A stretch of 64,000 nucleotides of DNA from Mycobacterium sp. 236(2023) (GCF_029623955.1 NZ_JARSBP010000010.1:152666-216665); one strand, 5' to 3'. Positions 46,563 to 56,283 are shown, counted from the first letter of the stretch. The notes: a model not told the origin generated them from the letters alone. Translations and numbers: made by a program.

Positions 46563-47570
46563 TTAATTGGGCAGGCGGCGGTTGATCAGCAGCGCGCCGA
46601 GCGCTGCTGCGGCCAGGACGACAGCTCCCAGGCGCAACCAGCCCACGCTGGCATCACCCTTGATCGTTTCGTACCCGATCTGCTCCTGCAGATTGGTGAA
46701 CACCTGCTTGAGCTGTTCGAGGCTGGACGCGGTGAACGCGTCGCCGCCGGACAGGTCGGCGATCTTCTTGAGCATCTCGTCGTCCACCGGAACCGGCTGG
46801 CGCTGGTCGTTGATCTCGACGTACCCGTACGGTGTGCCGAACGACACCGTGGAGATCGGGACTCCTTGATCCTTGGCGGTGCGCGCCGCGGTGTAGGCGC
46901 CCTTCGGGTTGTCCGGATTCGACGGCACGGTCTCCTTGCCGTCGGACATCAGCACGATGCGTGCCGGCGGCGGTTCGTCGCCGCCGCCGATGACGGCGCC
47001 GACCGTCGCGACGGCCTGCAGCGCGGTGAAGATGCCTTCGCCGGTGGCGGTGCGGTCCGCCAGCTGCAGCTTGTCGATCGCCGTTTTCGTCGACTCTCGG
47101 TTCGTCGTCGGCGAGACCAGCACGGTCGCGGTGCCCGCGTAGGCGATCAGGCCCAGGTTGATGCCGGGCGTCAGCTGATCGGCGAACTGTTTGGCCGCCT
47201 CCTGGGCGGCAACCAGGCGGTTGGGGGCGACGTCGGTCGCGCGCATCGACTGCGAGACGTCGATGACGAGCATGACGACCGCCCGGTTGCGAGGGATGCG
47301 CACGTCGTGGGTCGGGCCGGCCATCGCGATGGTGAACGACACCAGCGACAGCAGCATCAGCACCGCAGGGAGATGACGTAACCGACTGGGCCGCTTCGGC
47401 GCGACGCTCTCCAGCAGCTCCATGTTCGCAAAGCGCAGCATCCGTTGCTGCCGGGCCAGCTGCACGATGACGTAGAGAGCGACGAGCGCGATGACGACGA
47501 GGAAGAAGAGGAAGAACCAGGGGTGTTCGAAACCCGAGAGCGACATGGGTCCGAGCAACGGTAAAGTCAT
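46563..47570 (-). CDS. VWA-domain membrane protein (BatA-like, Rv1481 type)
   Basis: 335 residues. Two N-terminal membrane helices (WFFLFFLVVIALVALYVIV, LPAVLMLLSLVSFTIAMAG), a von Willebrand A domain with a complete MIDAS start VVMLVIDVSQSMRATDVAPN and MSDGKETVPSNPD, and a final helix WLRLGAVVLAAAALGALLI. Metal-dependent protein binding at the membrane is predicted. It is the third member of the MoxR-DUF58-VWA set (gap of 27 bp to the DUF58 gene), which usually acts as a chaperone or assembly system. Confidence 0.9.
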   Translation of the reverse strand: MTLPLLGPMSLSGFEHPWFFLFFLVVIALVALYVIVQLARQQRMLRFANMELLESVAPKRPSRLRHLPAVLMLLSLVSFTIAMAGPTHDVRIPRNRAVVMLVIDVSQSMRATDVAPNRLVAAQEAAKQFADQLTPGINLGLIAYAGTATVLVSPTTNRESTKTAIDKLQLADRTATGEGIFTALQAVATVGAVIGGGDEPPPARIVLMSDGKETVPSNPDNPKGAYTAARTAKDQGVPISTVSFGTPYGYVEINDQRQPVPVDDEMLKKIADLSGGDAFTASSLEQLKQVFTNLQEQIGYETIKGDASVGWLRLGAVVLAAAALGALLINRRLPN

Positions 47571-47597
47571 GCGTTACTTGCCATTTCGTTGTCTTGT

Positions 47598-48539
47598 CTA
47601 GCGGGCCAGGGCGCCGCGGCGTCTGCTCGCCACGAACCGCACGACGTCGGCGATCCAGTCGCGATCGGTCCGCAAGGTCAGCAGCGGGGCATCACAGCGC
47701 CGCAGCGTCCGGGCCACGTCGGCACGGTGTGCGGCGGCGGCCTTCTCGAAGTCGGTGCGCAACTTGTCGTCGATCTTGAACTCGCGGGTGCGACCGGTCT
47801 CGGTGTCCTGCAGGACCACGTCACCGACAACGGGAAGCTCGACGTCGCGCGGGTCGATGATCTCGATGCCGAGGACCTCGTGCCTGCCCGCGATGGCGCG
47901 CAGCGGGCGCATCCAGTTGATGGGCCCGAGAAAGTCGCTGATGATCACCGCCATGCCGCGGCGCCGTTCGGGCCGTCGCAGCGAATCGATGGCGAGAGCC
48001 AGATCGCCGCGGAAACCCGGGGACGCCTTGGGCATCGTGGCGATGGTACGCAGCAGCTCCTGCTCGTGCATCCGTCCTGACAGCGCGGGCACCCGGCGCA
48101 CGGTCTCACCGTTGGCGATGATCGCGCCGATCCGGTTTCCGCCGCCGCTGTTGAGGAACGCGATCGACGCGGCCGCAGCCACGGCGAGGTCGCGCTTCTC
48201 GCAGCCTGTGGTGCCGAAGTCCAGGCTGGCCGACACGTCGACCACCAGCCAGGTTTCCAGCTCGCGGTCGGCGATCATCTGCCGTACGTGCGGATGCGTG
48301 GTGCGGGCGGTCACCGACCAGTCCATCCGGCGCACGTCGTCGCCGGGTTGGTAGGCCCTCGACTCCCCCGGCTCGGATCCCGGACCGGGAAGCAGCCCGA
48401 GGTGGTCGCCGTGGAGCACTCCGTCGAGCTTGCGGCGCACTGTCAGCTCGAGTTTGCGCAGTGCCGCCGTCAGCGCGGGGTCGCGAATCTCCCCCCGCTT
48501 CATGGACGGGAGGTCGACAGCGCGGCTTGTCCGTGCCAC
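47598..48539 (-). CDS. DUF58 protein (Rv1480 type) of the MoxR operon
   Basis: 313 residues. DUF58 signature SRAYQPGDDVRRMDWSVTAR in the middle of the N-terminal half, then a degenerate VWA-like region (LETWLVVDVSASLDFGTTGC). Soluble. DUF58 proteins partner MoxR AAA+ ATPases; the substrate is not known. The GTG start at 48539 is four bases after the moxR1 stop, so the two are coupled. Confidence 0.9.
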   Translation of the reverse strand: MARTSRAVDLPSMKRGEIRDPALTAALRKLELTVRRKLDGVLHGDHLGLLPGPGSEPGESRAYQPGDDVRRMDWSVTARTTHPHVRQMIADRELETWLVVDVSASLDFGTTGCEKRDLAVAAAASIAFLNSGGGNRIGAIIANGETVRRVPALSGRMHEQELLRTIATMPKASPGFRGDLALAIDSLRRPERRRGMAVIISDFLGPINWMRPLRAIAGRHEVLGIEIIDPRDVELPVVGDVVLQDTETGRTREFKIDDKLRTDFEKAAAAHRADVARTLRRCDAPLLTLRTDRDWIADVVRFVASRRRGALAR

Positions 48540-48543
48540 CAGG

Positions 48544-49695
48544 TCAGCGACCGCTCGCCGCTGCCGCGGCGGCCGGCACTACGGGCGGAACCGAATGTCC
48601 TTGCTGCGGAATCGCATTCACCTGCGGCAGCGCGACCGTCTGCATGATGCGGTTGATCACCGTCTCGGCGGAGATCTCGTCGGCCAGTGCGTCGTAGGTC
48701 AACACGAGGCGGTGCCGCAGCACGTCGGGGATGATCTCGACGACGTCCTGCGGGATCACGTAGTCGCGACCACGCACGAGCGCCAGGGCGCGCGACGCGG
48801 CGATGATGCCCAGCGAGGCACGCGGGGACGCACCGTAGGCGATCCACGCTTTCGCGTCGGGCATGCCGAACTTCTCAGGCTCGCGCGTCGCGGTCACGAT
48901 GCGCACCACGTAGTCGACGAGCGCGTGATGGACGAAGTTGTTGGCGGCCACGTCTTGCAGGCGCAGCAGATCGCCGGTGTTGAGGATGCCCTTCGGCTCC
49001 GGCGGCTTGACGCCCATCCGGTAGATGATCTCGCGCTCTTCTTCCGGCGAGGGGTAGTCGACGTTGAGCTTGAACAGGAAGCGGTCGCGCTGGGCTTCCG
49101 GCAGCTGGTAGACGCCTTCCTGCTCGATCGGGTTCTGCGTCGCCATCACGAGGAACGGGCTGGGCAGCGGGAACGTCTTACCGCCGATGGAGATCTTGCG
49201 CTCGGCCATGACCTCGAGAAGTGCCGACTGCACCTTGGCGGGCGCGCGGTTGATTTCGTCGGCGAGCAGGAAGTTGACCACGACGGGGCCGAGCTCGATG
49301 TCGAACTCTTCCTTGCCCTGCCGGTAGATACGGGTACCGACGATGTCGGTGGGCACCAGGTCGGGAGTGAACTGGATGCGCGCGAAGGTGCCGCCGACGA
49401 CTTTGGCGAAGGTCTCGACCGCCAGCGTCTTGGCGACGCCGGGGACGCCTTCAAGAAGTACGTGTCCCTTGGCGAGCAGGCCGACCAGCATCCGCTCGAC
49501 GAGCTGATCCTGGCCGACGATGATGCGCTTGACCTCGAAGATCGCCCGTTCGAGCGTGTGCACCTCGTTCTGCAGTCCACCGTTGGACTGGGCGGATCCC
49601 GTAGGCGCGGCATGGGCTCCAGCGGAGTAGCCCGGAGCGGGGGCCTGTCCGGGATATCCTCCAGCGCCCTGCGGCGGTCCACTCGGTGAGGTCAT
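48544..49695 (-). CDS. moxR1: MoxR-family AAA+ ATPase
   Basis: 383 residues. A Gly/Pro/Ala-rich N-terminal tail of about 45 residues precedes the AAA+ core. Walker A is LLEGVPGVAKTLAVETFAKV, Walker B is NFLLADEINRAPAKVQSALL, sensor 1 is LVMATQNPIEQEGVYQLPEA. Works with the DUF58 and VWA proteins as a chaperone-like unit. The ATG at 49695 has AAGGAA 9-14 nt upstream. It follows ripB after 135 bp in which no gene is seen; a transcript may start there. Confidence 0.93.
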   Translation of the reverse strand: MTSPSGPPQGAGGYPGQAPAPGYSAGAHAAPTGSAQSNGGLQNEVHTLERAIFEVKRIIVGQDQLVERMLVGLLAKGHVLLEGVPGVAKTLAVETFAKVVGGTFARIQFTPDLVPTDIVGTRIYRQGKEEFDIELGPVVVNFLLADEINRAPAKVQSALLEVMAERKISIGGKTFPLPSPFLVMATQNPIEQEGVYQLPEAQRDRFLFKLNVDYPSPEEEREIIYRMGVKPPEPKGILNTGDLLRLQDVAANNFVHHALVDYVVRIVTATREPEKFGMPDAKAWIAYGASPRASLGIIAASRALALVRGRDYVIPQDVVEIIPDVLRHRLVLTYDALADEISAETVINRIMQTVALPQVNAIPQQGHSVPPVVPAAAAAASGR

Positions 49696-49830
49696 CAAAA
49701 AGTTCCTTCCACAGGCGCCGTACTTGCTGGTCCATCGCGGTGCGGGCCGGTTGAGACCGCGCACCCGCAGTCAACTATTCCAGGCGCTTCGGGATCCGTC
49801 GACGTCGCCCGGTCTGCCCTCAGGCCACAC

Positions 49831-50511
49831 TCAGGATTCGATGATGCGCTGCACGGTCGGCTGCAGGCCCGCCATGCGGACCTTGCTGACGACGACTTTG
49901 TCGGCGGTGCCGCCGGATTCGAGCATCTGCCCGTTGCCGAGGTAGATCGCAACGTGCTGGCTGCCACCGGGGCCCCAGAACAGGAGGTCGCCGCGCTTGG
50001 CCTGCTGGATGGGGACCCGGCGTCCGGTGTTGAACTGGTCTCCCGAGTACTTCGGGATCAGCACGCCGACGCCGGCGAACGAGTACTGGGTGAAGCCGGA
50101 GCAGTCGAACCCGACGATGTTGGCGCCGCGTTCCACGCCGGTGCTGGGACCGCTGGGCTTCCCGCCGCCCCACGAGTACGGGGTGCCGAGCCGTGCGGCG
50201 CCGCGCTTGATGACGTACTCGACGGCGGCGGGACCACGCACGGATCCCGGAGCGACGCTGGGCGCGTCGGGCGGCACAAGACCGAGGCTCTGCAGGAACT
50301 TGCGGCCCATGCCCATCGTGGCCTGCGTGGCCTGCGCGGTCACGGCGAGCGACGCGTTCGCGATCGCGAGGGGGTCACCGGGAGCGCCTGCGCTGGGCCG
50401 CATCGGCAGCAGCGGGTCCCACAGGCTCGGCTGCGCGGACGCGGGAGCTGCCGTCCCCGCCAGGAGAGCGACCGCAGTCGCCAGGGCAAAGATGAAGCGA
50501 CGCAGGATCAT
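49831..50511 (-). CDS. ripB: NlpC/P60 peptidoglycan hydrolase RipB
   Basis: Secreted D,L-endopeptidase that cuts peptidoglycan stem peptides. 226 residues: signal peptide (RRFIFALATAVALLAGTAAP, cleavage near ASA-QP) and a C-terminal NlpC/P60 domain with Cys in GFDCSGFTQYSFAGVG and His in GGSQHVAIYLGNGQMLE. It lacks the long coiled-coil region of RipA. The ATG at 50511 shares a base with the ripA stop (TGATG), so the pair is translation-coupled. RipA and RipB domains are clearly paralogous. Confidence 0.94.
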   Translation of the reverse strand: MILRRFIFALATAVALLAGTAAPASAQPSLWDPLLPMRPSAGAPGDPLAIANASLAVTAQATQATMGMGRKFLQSLGLVPPDAPSVAPGSVRGPAAVEYVIKRGAARLGTPYSWGGGKPSGPSTGVERGANIVGFDCSGFTQYSFAGVGVLIPKYSGDQFNTGRRVPIQQAKRGDLLFWGPGGSQHVAIYLGNGQMLESGGTADKVVVSKVRMAGLQPTVQRIIES

Positions 50512-51941
50512 CACCACTCGATCATTCGGGTCACGTACGGGGTCATGCCGCTGGTGCGCACCGGCGAGATCTTGACGACCGAGCCCGTGTACGGGGCTTC
50601 CAGCATCTGCCCGTTGCCCAGGTACATGGCGACGTGCTGGCTGGCGTTGGGGCCGTAGAAGATCATGTCGCCGCGGCGCATCTCCGACGAAGGCACTTTG
50701 CGGCCGGCGTTGTACTGCGAGCCCGAGTAGTGGTCGAGCTTGATGCCGACGCCGGCGAACATGTAGAGCATCAGGCCGGAGCAATCGAAGCCGACAGTGC
50801 CTGCGCCGGAGTCGATTCCGCGGCTCGGACCGGCGGCGTTGCCGCCGCCCCACGAGTACGGCACACCCATCTGGGCCATGCCGCGCTTGATGACGAACTC
50901 GGTGGCCTGCGGGCCGGCGACGGCCGGGATCGCGCCGTTGGTGATCCCGGAGTCCGGCGGGATCAACCCGAGAGCCTGCATGAATTTGCGGCCCAGGTTC
51001 TGGGTGATCTCGAACGAGGTCGTGATGATCTTGATGACCGCGTTGATGATCTGGATGGGGTCGCCGCTGACGAAGGCGCTCGGGATCTGCGGCAGCGTCA
51101 TGTCCCACGCCGTCTCGCGGTTGCCCGTGGAGGGGTCGACGTCCCAGTCGGCTCCCCCGTCAGCTTTGGCACCGGCCGGGGAGGTCGCGGCCCCGGCCGG
51201 CGCCGCTGCTGGTCTGGGGCGCGACGGGCCTGCCGACGGAGCGGCCAGCGTGCGGGCCTCTTCGAGCTTGGCCTGGGCGTCGGCGCGCTCGGCGGCCAGA
51301 CGGTCGAGTTCGACCTGCTGGGTCTTGAAGGTCTGCTGCGCGTTGGTCAGCGCGGACACGGCGTCCTGCTGGCTGGCCTCGGCCGCCACGACGGCGTCGT
51401 CGGCCTTCTTTTTGGCCAGTCGCGCCGCAGATTCCTTGTTGATCTGTTCGGTACGGGCCCGCTGCAGGTCGCTGATCACCTTTTGCGAGCTGAGCGACAG
51501 GGTCTGTCCCGCGGCCGCGGTGTGCAGGATGTCCGCGGGGTCCTGGGCGGTCAGATACGAGCTCGACGGGCCGCTGACATACATCGCCGCGGCGAAGTCG
51601 TCGAAGCGGTCCTGCGCCGACTCGATGGCGATGTTGGCGTCGTTGACGCGCTGCGCGCTGGCGTCGACCTCGACCTGGGCTGCGGCCGCGTTGTCGCGGG
51701 CGGTGGCCACGTCGAGGATCGCCTTGTTGACGCTCTCCTGCTGCATCTGGATCTCGGCCCCGAGATCCTGCAGCTTCTGATTGACGTTCGCGACGTCGGT
51801 CACCAGTCGGGCGATCGTGTCGGTCTTGGCGGGCTGCGCGGCTGCGAGCCCAGGGGTGGTCATCACCATGCCGAACGCCAGGGACGCGGCGCAGAGCCGC
51901 GAGGCGGATCCGCCTCCGGGGGTGCGTCTCATTGGACTCAT
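50511..51941 (-). CDS. ripA: Septal peptidoglycan endopeptidase RipA
   Basis: Secreted NlpC/P60 endopeptidase needed for daughter-cell separation. 476 residues: signal peptide to about residue 36, a coiled-coil inhibitory region (about 40-225, rich in Ala, Gln, Asp), a Pro/Ala/Gly linker, then the catalytic domain with Cys in GFDCSGLMLYMFAGVG, His in NASQHVAMYLGNGQMLE. Start ATG at 51941, or the ATG at 51932 (MRRTPGG); AGGAG lies 2 nt before the first and 11 nt before the second, so the choice is open. Its upstream region holds several inverted repeats and an MtrA-like direct repeat. Confidence 0.94.
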   Translation of the reverse strand: MSPMRRTPGGGSASRLCAASLAFGMVMTTPGLAAAQPAKTDTIARLVTDVANVNQKLQDLGAEIQMQQESVNKAILDVATARDNAAAAQVEVDASAQRVNDANIAIESAQDRFDDFAAAMYVSGPSSSYLTAQDPADILHTAAAGQTLSLSSQKVISDLQRARTEQINKESAARLAKKKADDAVVAAEASQQDAVSALTNAQQTFKTQQVELDRLAAERADAQAKLEEARTLAAPSAGPSRPRPAAAPAGAATSPAGAKADGGADWDVDPSTGNRETAWDMTLPQIPSAFVSGDPIQIINAVIKIITTSFEITQNLGRKFMQALGLIPPDSGITNGAIPAVAGPQATEFVIKRGMAQMGVPYSWGGGNAAGPSRGIDSGAGTVGFDCSGLMLYMFAGVGIKLDHYSGSQYNAGRKVPSSEMRRGDMIFYGPNASQHVAMYLGNGQMLEAPYTGSVVKISPVRTSGMTPYVTRMIEW

Positions 51942-51998
51942 GTCTCCTCAGGCTCCACGCGAAACGTGTCGACACAGGGCTGGCGACTGAGCTCAGAA

Positions 51999-52094
51999 GT
52001 CACATTAATCACAACCGCAACACCAGGCACCGATTGCACCGTACGTCACATCTGACGCTAAAGAAACTTTAGCCACAAATTACAAGAATGTAAT
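51999..52094. promoter_or_regulatory. ripA upstream control region: MtrA-like repeat and three inverted repeats
   Basis: GTCACATTAATCACAA (51999-52014) holds two TCACA units 9 bp apart, the spacing of the GTCACAgcg-type MtrA box. Three inverted repeats follow: CGTCA-CATC-TGACG (52044-52057), GCTAAAG-AAA-CTTTAGC (52057-52073) and ATTACA-AGAA-TGTAAT (52079-52094). The stretch is AT-rich compared with its surroundings. ripA is a reported MtrA target in mycobacteria. The hairpins may be protein sites or structure in the ripA leader. Confidence 0.5.
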
Positions 52095-52150
52095 TGCGAT
52101 TGGCGTTATCAAATAGTGATGTTTGTATTTGCGCTACGCGCGGCTATCTA

Positions 52151-52741
52151 TCAATCAGTGCTGCTGGAGGCTGCCTCGGGCACGCCGTCGCGTTTGCCCC
52201 ATTTCTGCAGTACGCGCGTTGCAACAACAGCGAGAGCGACCGCTAAAACCAGCACAATCGTGAATGGCGTCCAGGGGAAATGCGAGGCCGTCAACTCGCC
52301 GACGAAATTCTTCGACGACAGCACGGGATCGCCCGTCTTGGCCAGGTCCTCGCCGGCCTCCAGCGTCACCCTGTCGAAGACGGGGCTGTAGGTCCCGGCG
52401 TATCCGGGGCTGACCACCAGCACGGTCGCGCCGGGGCTGGCCTCCCCGACCTCGGACGCGATGTCCCGCAGCGGGGTGTGGATCGGCGGGCTCGCATCCA
52501 TGACGACGATCTTCAGATCGATGCCCTGGTTGTCGGCATCCGCGACGACCTGCTCGAGCTGCGCTTTGACCTCCGGTGCGGTGCCAACGGGCACACTCAC
52601 CCCGGATTCGGCCACGTTGGTGCGGACGATGTCCATGCACGCATCGGTGGAGTCGCCGGGTTTCACCTCGATGCCGACTGACTGGCAGAGCTGCGGCGGG
52701 ATATACGTCGGCACAAACGGGACGAACTGCAGTCCGGACAC
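52151..52741 (-). CDS. Rv1476-family membrane protein
   Basis: About 196 residues. An extracytoplasmic-like region with LCQSVGIEVKPGDSTDACMD (two cysteines) and ATVLVVSPGYAGTYSPVFDR, then one C-terminal helix (TPFTIVLVLAVALAVVATRV) and a charged tail. Broadly resembles TPM-type domains. Function unknown. The GTG at 52741 follows TACCGT (52748-52753) by six bases, supporting a leaderless mRNA; the GTG at 52714 is an alternative. It lies upstream of ripA on the same strand and divergent from acnA. Confidence 0.78.
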   Translation of the reverse strand: MSGLQFVPFVPTYIPPQLCQSVGIEVKPGDSTDACMDIVRTNVAESGVSVPVGTAPEVKAQLEQVVADADNQGIDLKIVVMDASPPIHTPLRDIASEVGEASPGATVLVVSPGYAGTYSPVFDRVTLEAGEDLAKTGDPVLSSKNFVGELTASHFPWTPFTIVLVLAVALAVVATRVLQKWGKRDGVPEAASSSTD

Positions 52742-52904
52742 ACGAGCACGGTACGCGATGGGTATGCAGCACAGGTGGCAGCGCGCCCGCCGACCGACAA
52801 GACTGGTAGGCACCCTGGGAGTTCTTACAGGACAAGCGTACTGTTAGAGTTACCAACGCCGCCGACACAGCCCGTCGCGGCGATGATTCAAGCCGGGAGT
52901 TGAT

Positions 52905-55709
52905 GTGAGCAGCAAGAATTCGTTCGGAGCACACGACACACTGAAGGTCGGAGACAACAGCTACGAGATCTACCGCCTCGACGCTGTCCCCGGCAACGAG
53001 AAACTTCCCTACAGCCTGAAGGTCCTCGCCGAGAACCTGCTGCGCACCGAAGACGGCGCGAACATCACCAAGGAGCACATCGAGGCGATCGCTAACTGGG
53101 ATCCCGAGGCCGAGCCGAGCATCGAGATCCAGTTCACCCCCGCGCGCGTGCTGATGCAGGACTTCACCGGTGTCCCCTGCATCGTCGACCTCGCGACCAT
53201 GCGCGAGGCCGTCGCGGCCCTCGGCGGCGACCCGGACAAGGTCAACCCGCTCTCGCCCGCGGAGATGGTCATCGACCACTCGGTGATCCTGGACGTGTTC
53301 GGCCGCGCCGACGCCTTCGAGCGCAACGTCGAACTCGAATACGAACGCAACGGCGAGCGCTACCAGTTTCTGCGCTGGGGCCAGGGCGCGTTCGACGACT
53401 TCAAGGTCGTCCCGCCCGGCACCGGCATCGTGCACCAGGTCAACATCGAGTACCTCGCCCGCGTCGTGATGGAGCGTGACGGGGTGGCCTACCCCGACAC
53501 GTGCGTGGGCACCGACAGCCACACCACGATGGAGAACGGCCTCGGCGTGCTCGGCTGGGGCGTCGGCGGCATCGAGGCCGAAGCGGCCATGCTGGGCCAG
53601 CCCGTATCGATGCTCATCCCGCGTGTCGTCGGCTTCAAGCTGACCGGCGAGATCAAGCCCGGCGTGACCGCCACCGACGTCGTGCTGACCGTCACCGACA
53701 TGCTGCGCAAGCACGGCGTGGTCGGCAAGTTCGTCGAGTTCTATGGCAACGGCGTCGCCGAGGTTCCGCTGGCCAACCGCGCGACGCTGGGCAACATGAG
53801 CCCCGAATTCGGTTCCACCGCAGCGATGTTCCCGATCGACGAAGAGACGATCAACTACCTGCGTCTGACCGGCCGCACCGACGAGCAACTCGCGCTCGTC
53901 GAGGCGTACGCCAAGGAACAGGGCATGTGGCACAACCCGGAGAAGGAGCCCGTGTTCTCCGAATACATGGAGCTCGACCTGTCCACGGTGGTGCCGTCGA
54001 TCTCGGGCCCGAAGCGCCCGCAGGACCGGATCGAGCTGTCGGACGCCAAGAACGCGTTCCGCAAGGACATCCACAATTACGTGGAGGAAAACCATCCGGC
54101 CGAGTGCACCAATCTCGACGAGGCTGTCGACGAGTCGTTCCCGGCCAGCGACCCGGTGTCACTGTCGTTCGCCGAAGAGGACGCCGTGGACGTCCGCCCG
54201 TCTGCCGCCAACGGATCCGAGGGGCGGCCGAGCAAGCCCGTCAAGGTGAGCTCCGAGGAGCGCGGCGAATTCGTGCTCGACCACGGCGCGGTCGTCGTCG
54301 CGGGCATCACGTCGTGCACGAACACGTCCAACCCGTCGGTGATGCTCGGCGCGGCGCTGCTCGCCAAGAAGGCCGTCGACAAGGGCCTGACCACCAAGCC
54401 GTGGGTGAAGACCAACATGGCGCCGGGCAGCCAGGTGGTCACCGACTACTACAACAAGGCCGGCCTGTGGCCCTACCTGGAGAAGCTCGGGTACTTCCTC
54501 GGCGGCTATGGATGCACGACGTGCATCGGCAACACCGGCCCGCTGCCCGACGAGATCTCGGCGGCGATCAACGACAACGACCTGTCGGTGACGGCGGTGC
54601 TCTCGGGTAACCGCAACTTCGAGGGCCGCATCTCCCCCGACGTGAAGATGAACTATCTGGCATCGCCCCCGCTGGTCATCGCCTACGGTCTGGCCGGCAC
54701 GATGGACTTCGACTTCGAGTCGGACCCGCTGGGACAGGACACCGACGGCAATGACGTCTATCTGAAGGACATCTGGCCGTCCGCCCAGGAGATCCAGGAG
54801 ACGATCGCGAGCTCGATCAACCGCGACATGTTCACCGATTCGTACGCCGACGTGTTCAAGGGTGACGATCGCTGGCGTTCGCTGCCGACGCCGGAGGGCA
54901 ACACCTTCGAGTGGGACGAGGATTCCACATACGTTCGCAAGGCGCCCTACTTCGACGGCATGCCCGCCGAGCCCGAGCCCGTCTCCGACATCCAGGGCGC
55001 CAGAGTGCTTGCGCTGCTGGGAGATTCGGTCACCACCGACCACATCTCCCCCGCGGGCAGCATCAAGAAGGGCACCCCGGCTGCGCAGTACCTCGAAGAG
55101 CACGGAGTCGAGCCGAAGGACTTCAACTCACTGGGATCGCGGCGCGGCAACCACGAGGTGATGATTCGCGGCACGTTCGCGAACATCCGCCTCAAGAACC
55201 AGCTCCTCGACGACGTCTCAGGTGGTTACACCCGCGACTTCACCCAGGATGGCGGTCCGCAGGCGTTCATCTACGACGCCTCGCAGAACTACCAGAGGGA
55301 AGGCATTCCGCTGGTTGTGTTGGGCGGCAAGGAGTATGGCTCCGGATCGTCGCGCGACTGGGCCGCCAAGGGCACCACGCTGCTGGGTGTGCGGGCGGTG
55401 ATCACCGAGTCGTTCGAGCGCATCCACCGCTCCAACCTGATCGGTATGGGTGTCATTCCGCTGCAGTTCCCCAAGGGTGAGTCGGCGGCATCGCTGAAGC
55501 TCGACGGCACGGAGACGTTCGACATCACCGGCATCGAGGAGCTCAACGAGGGCAAGACGCCCAAGACGGTGAAGGTCACCGCCACGAAGGAGGACGGCTC
55601 CAAGGTGGAGTTCGACGCGGTGGTCCGCATCGACACCCCCGGAGAGGCCGACTACTACCGCAACGGCGGCATCCTGCAGTACGTCCTGCGCAACATGCTC
55701 AAGTCGTAA
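52905..55709 (+). CDS. acnA: Aconitate hydratase AcnA
   Basis: TCA-cycle enzyme isomerising citrate to isocitrate through a [4Fe-4S] cluster. 934 residues. Cluster cysteines are in AGITSCTNTSNPSVMLGAAL and GGYGCTTCIGNTGPLPDE. The swivel domain ends with GKEYGSGSSRDWAAKGTTLL. Start GTG at 52905 has CGGGAG 8-13 nt upstream. A promoter-like TAGAGT (52845-52850) lies 54 bp before it. The acnR-type TetR gene follows after 10 bp, consistent with feedback control. Such aconitases can also act as an RNA-binding apo-form. Confidence 0.97.
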   Translation: MSSKNSFGAHDTLKVGDNSYEIYRLDAVPGNEKLPYSLKVLAENLLRTEDGANITKEHIEAIANWDPEAEPSIEIQFTPARVLMQDFTGVPCIVDLATMREAVAALGGDPDKVNPLSPAEMVIDHSVILDVFGRADAFERNVELEYERNGERYQFLRWGQGAFDDFKVVPPGTGIVHQVNIEYLARVVMERDGVAYPDTCVGTDSHTTMENGLGVLGWGVGGIEAEAAMLGQPVSMLIPRVVGFKLTGEIKPGVTATDVVLTVTDMLRKHGVVGKFVEFYGNGVAEVPLANRATLGNMSPEFGSTAAMFPIDEETINYLRLTGRTDEQLALVEAYAKEQGMWHNPEKEPVFSEYMELDLSTVVPSISGPKRPQDRIELSDAKNAFRKDIHNYVEENHPAECTNLDEAVDESFPASDPVSLSFAEEDAVDVRPSAANGSEGRPSKPVKVSSEERGEFVLDHGAVVVAGITSCTNTSNPSVMLGAALLAKKAVDKGLTTKPWVKTNMAPGSQVVTDYYNKAGLWPYLEKLGYFLGGYGCTTCIGNTGPLPDEISAAINDNDLSVTAVLSGNRNFEGRISPDVKMNYLASPPLVIAYGLAGTMDFDFESDPLGQDTDGNDVYLKDIWPSAQEIQETIASSINRDMFTDSYADVFKGDDRWRSLPTPEGNTFEWDEDSTYVRKAPYFDGMPAEPEPVSDIQGARVLALLGDSVTTDHISPAGSIKKGTPAAQYLEEHGVEPKDFNSLGSRRGNHEVMIRGTFANIRLKNQLLDDVSGGYTRDFTQDGGPQAFIYDASQNYQREGIPLVVLGGKEYGSGSSRDWAAKGTTLLGVRAVITESFERIHRSNLIGMGVIPLQFPKGESAASLKLDGTETFDITGIEELNEGKTPKTVKVTATKEDGSKVEFDAVVRIDTPGEADYYRNGGILQYVLRNMLKS

Positions 55710-55719
55710 AGCAGCCACT

Positions 55720-56283
55720 ATGCCCCGGGTGACCGACGATCATCTGGCGGCCCGCCGTCGCCAGATTCTCGACGGCGCCCGCCGGTGTTTCGCACAGTAC
55801 GGGTACGAGAGCGCGACCGTGCGGCGGCTCGAACAGACCATCGGGCTGTCGCGCGGCGCGATCTTTCACCATTTCCGCGACAAGGACACGCTGTTCTTCG
55901 AACTCGCGCGCGAGGACGCCGAACGGATGGCCGATGTGGCGGCGCGGGAAGGCCTGATCCAGGTGATGCGCGACATGCTCGCCGCGCCCGATCAATTCGA
56001 CTGGCTGGCCACCCGGTTGGAGATCGCCCGCAAGCTCCGCAACGATCCGGCGTTCAGCCGGGGCTGGGAGGAGCGGTCAGCCGAACTCTCGGCGGCGACG
56101 ACCGAACGGCTGCGCCGCCAGAAGCAGGCGGGCCGGTTGCGCGACGACGTCGACGATGAGGTGCTGCAGACGTATCTGGAGCTGGTGCTCGACGGATTGG
56201 TGGCAAGGCTTGCCGCCGGGGATGAGCCCGAGAAGCTCAGCGCTGTTCTCGACCTCGTGGAAGCCTCGGTGCGACAGCAGTAA
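55720..56283 (+). CDS. acnR: TetR-family repressor of aconitase, AcnR-like
   Basis: 187 residues. HTH: LAARRRQILDGARRCFAQYG then VRRLEQTIGLSRGAIFHHFR. It follows acnA by 10 bp on the same strand. In Corynebacterium glutamicum the gene in this place encodes AcnR, a repressor of acn that binds citrate-Mg; the homologous M. tuberculosis gene is Rv1474c. The name rests on context and similarity, not on a visible operator, which was not found before acnA. Confidence 0.85.
   Translation: MPRVTDDHLAARRRQILDGARRCFAQYGYESATVRRLEQTIGLSRGAIFHHFRDKDTLFFELAREDAERMADVAAREGLIQVMRDMLAAPDQFDWLATRLEIARKLRNDPAFSRGWEERSAELSAATTERLRRQKQAGRLRDDVDDEVLQTYLELVLDGLVARLAAGDEPEKLSAVLDLVEASVRQQ

Noticed and set aside
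52155..54095. 646-codon minus-strand open frame
   Set aside because: It is the reverse shadow of acnA and of the Rv1476-type gene; composition is His/Val/Asp rich as expected of antisense high-GC reading.
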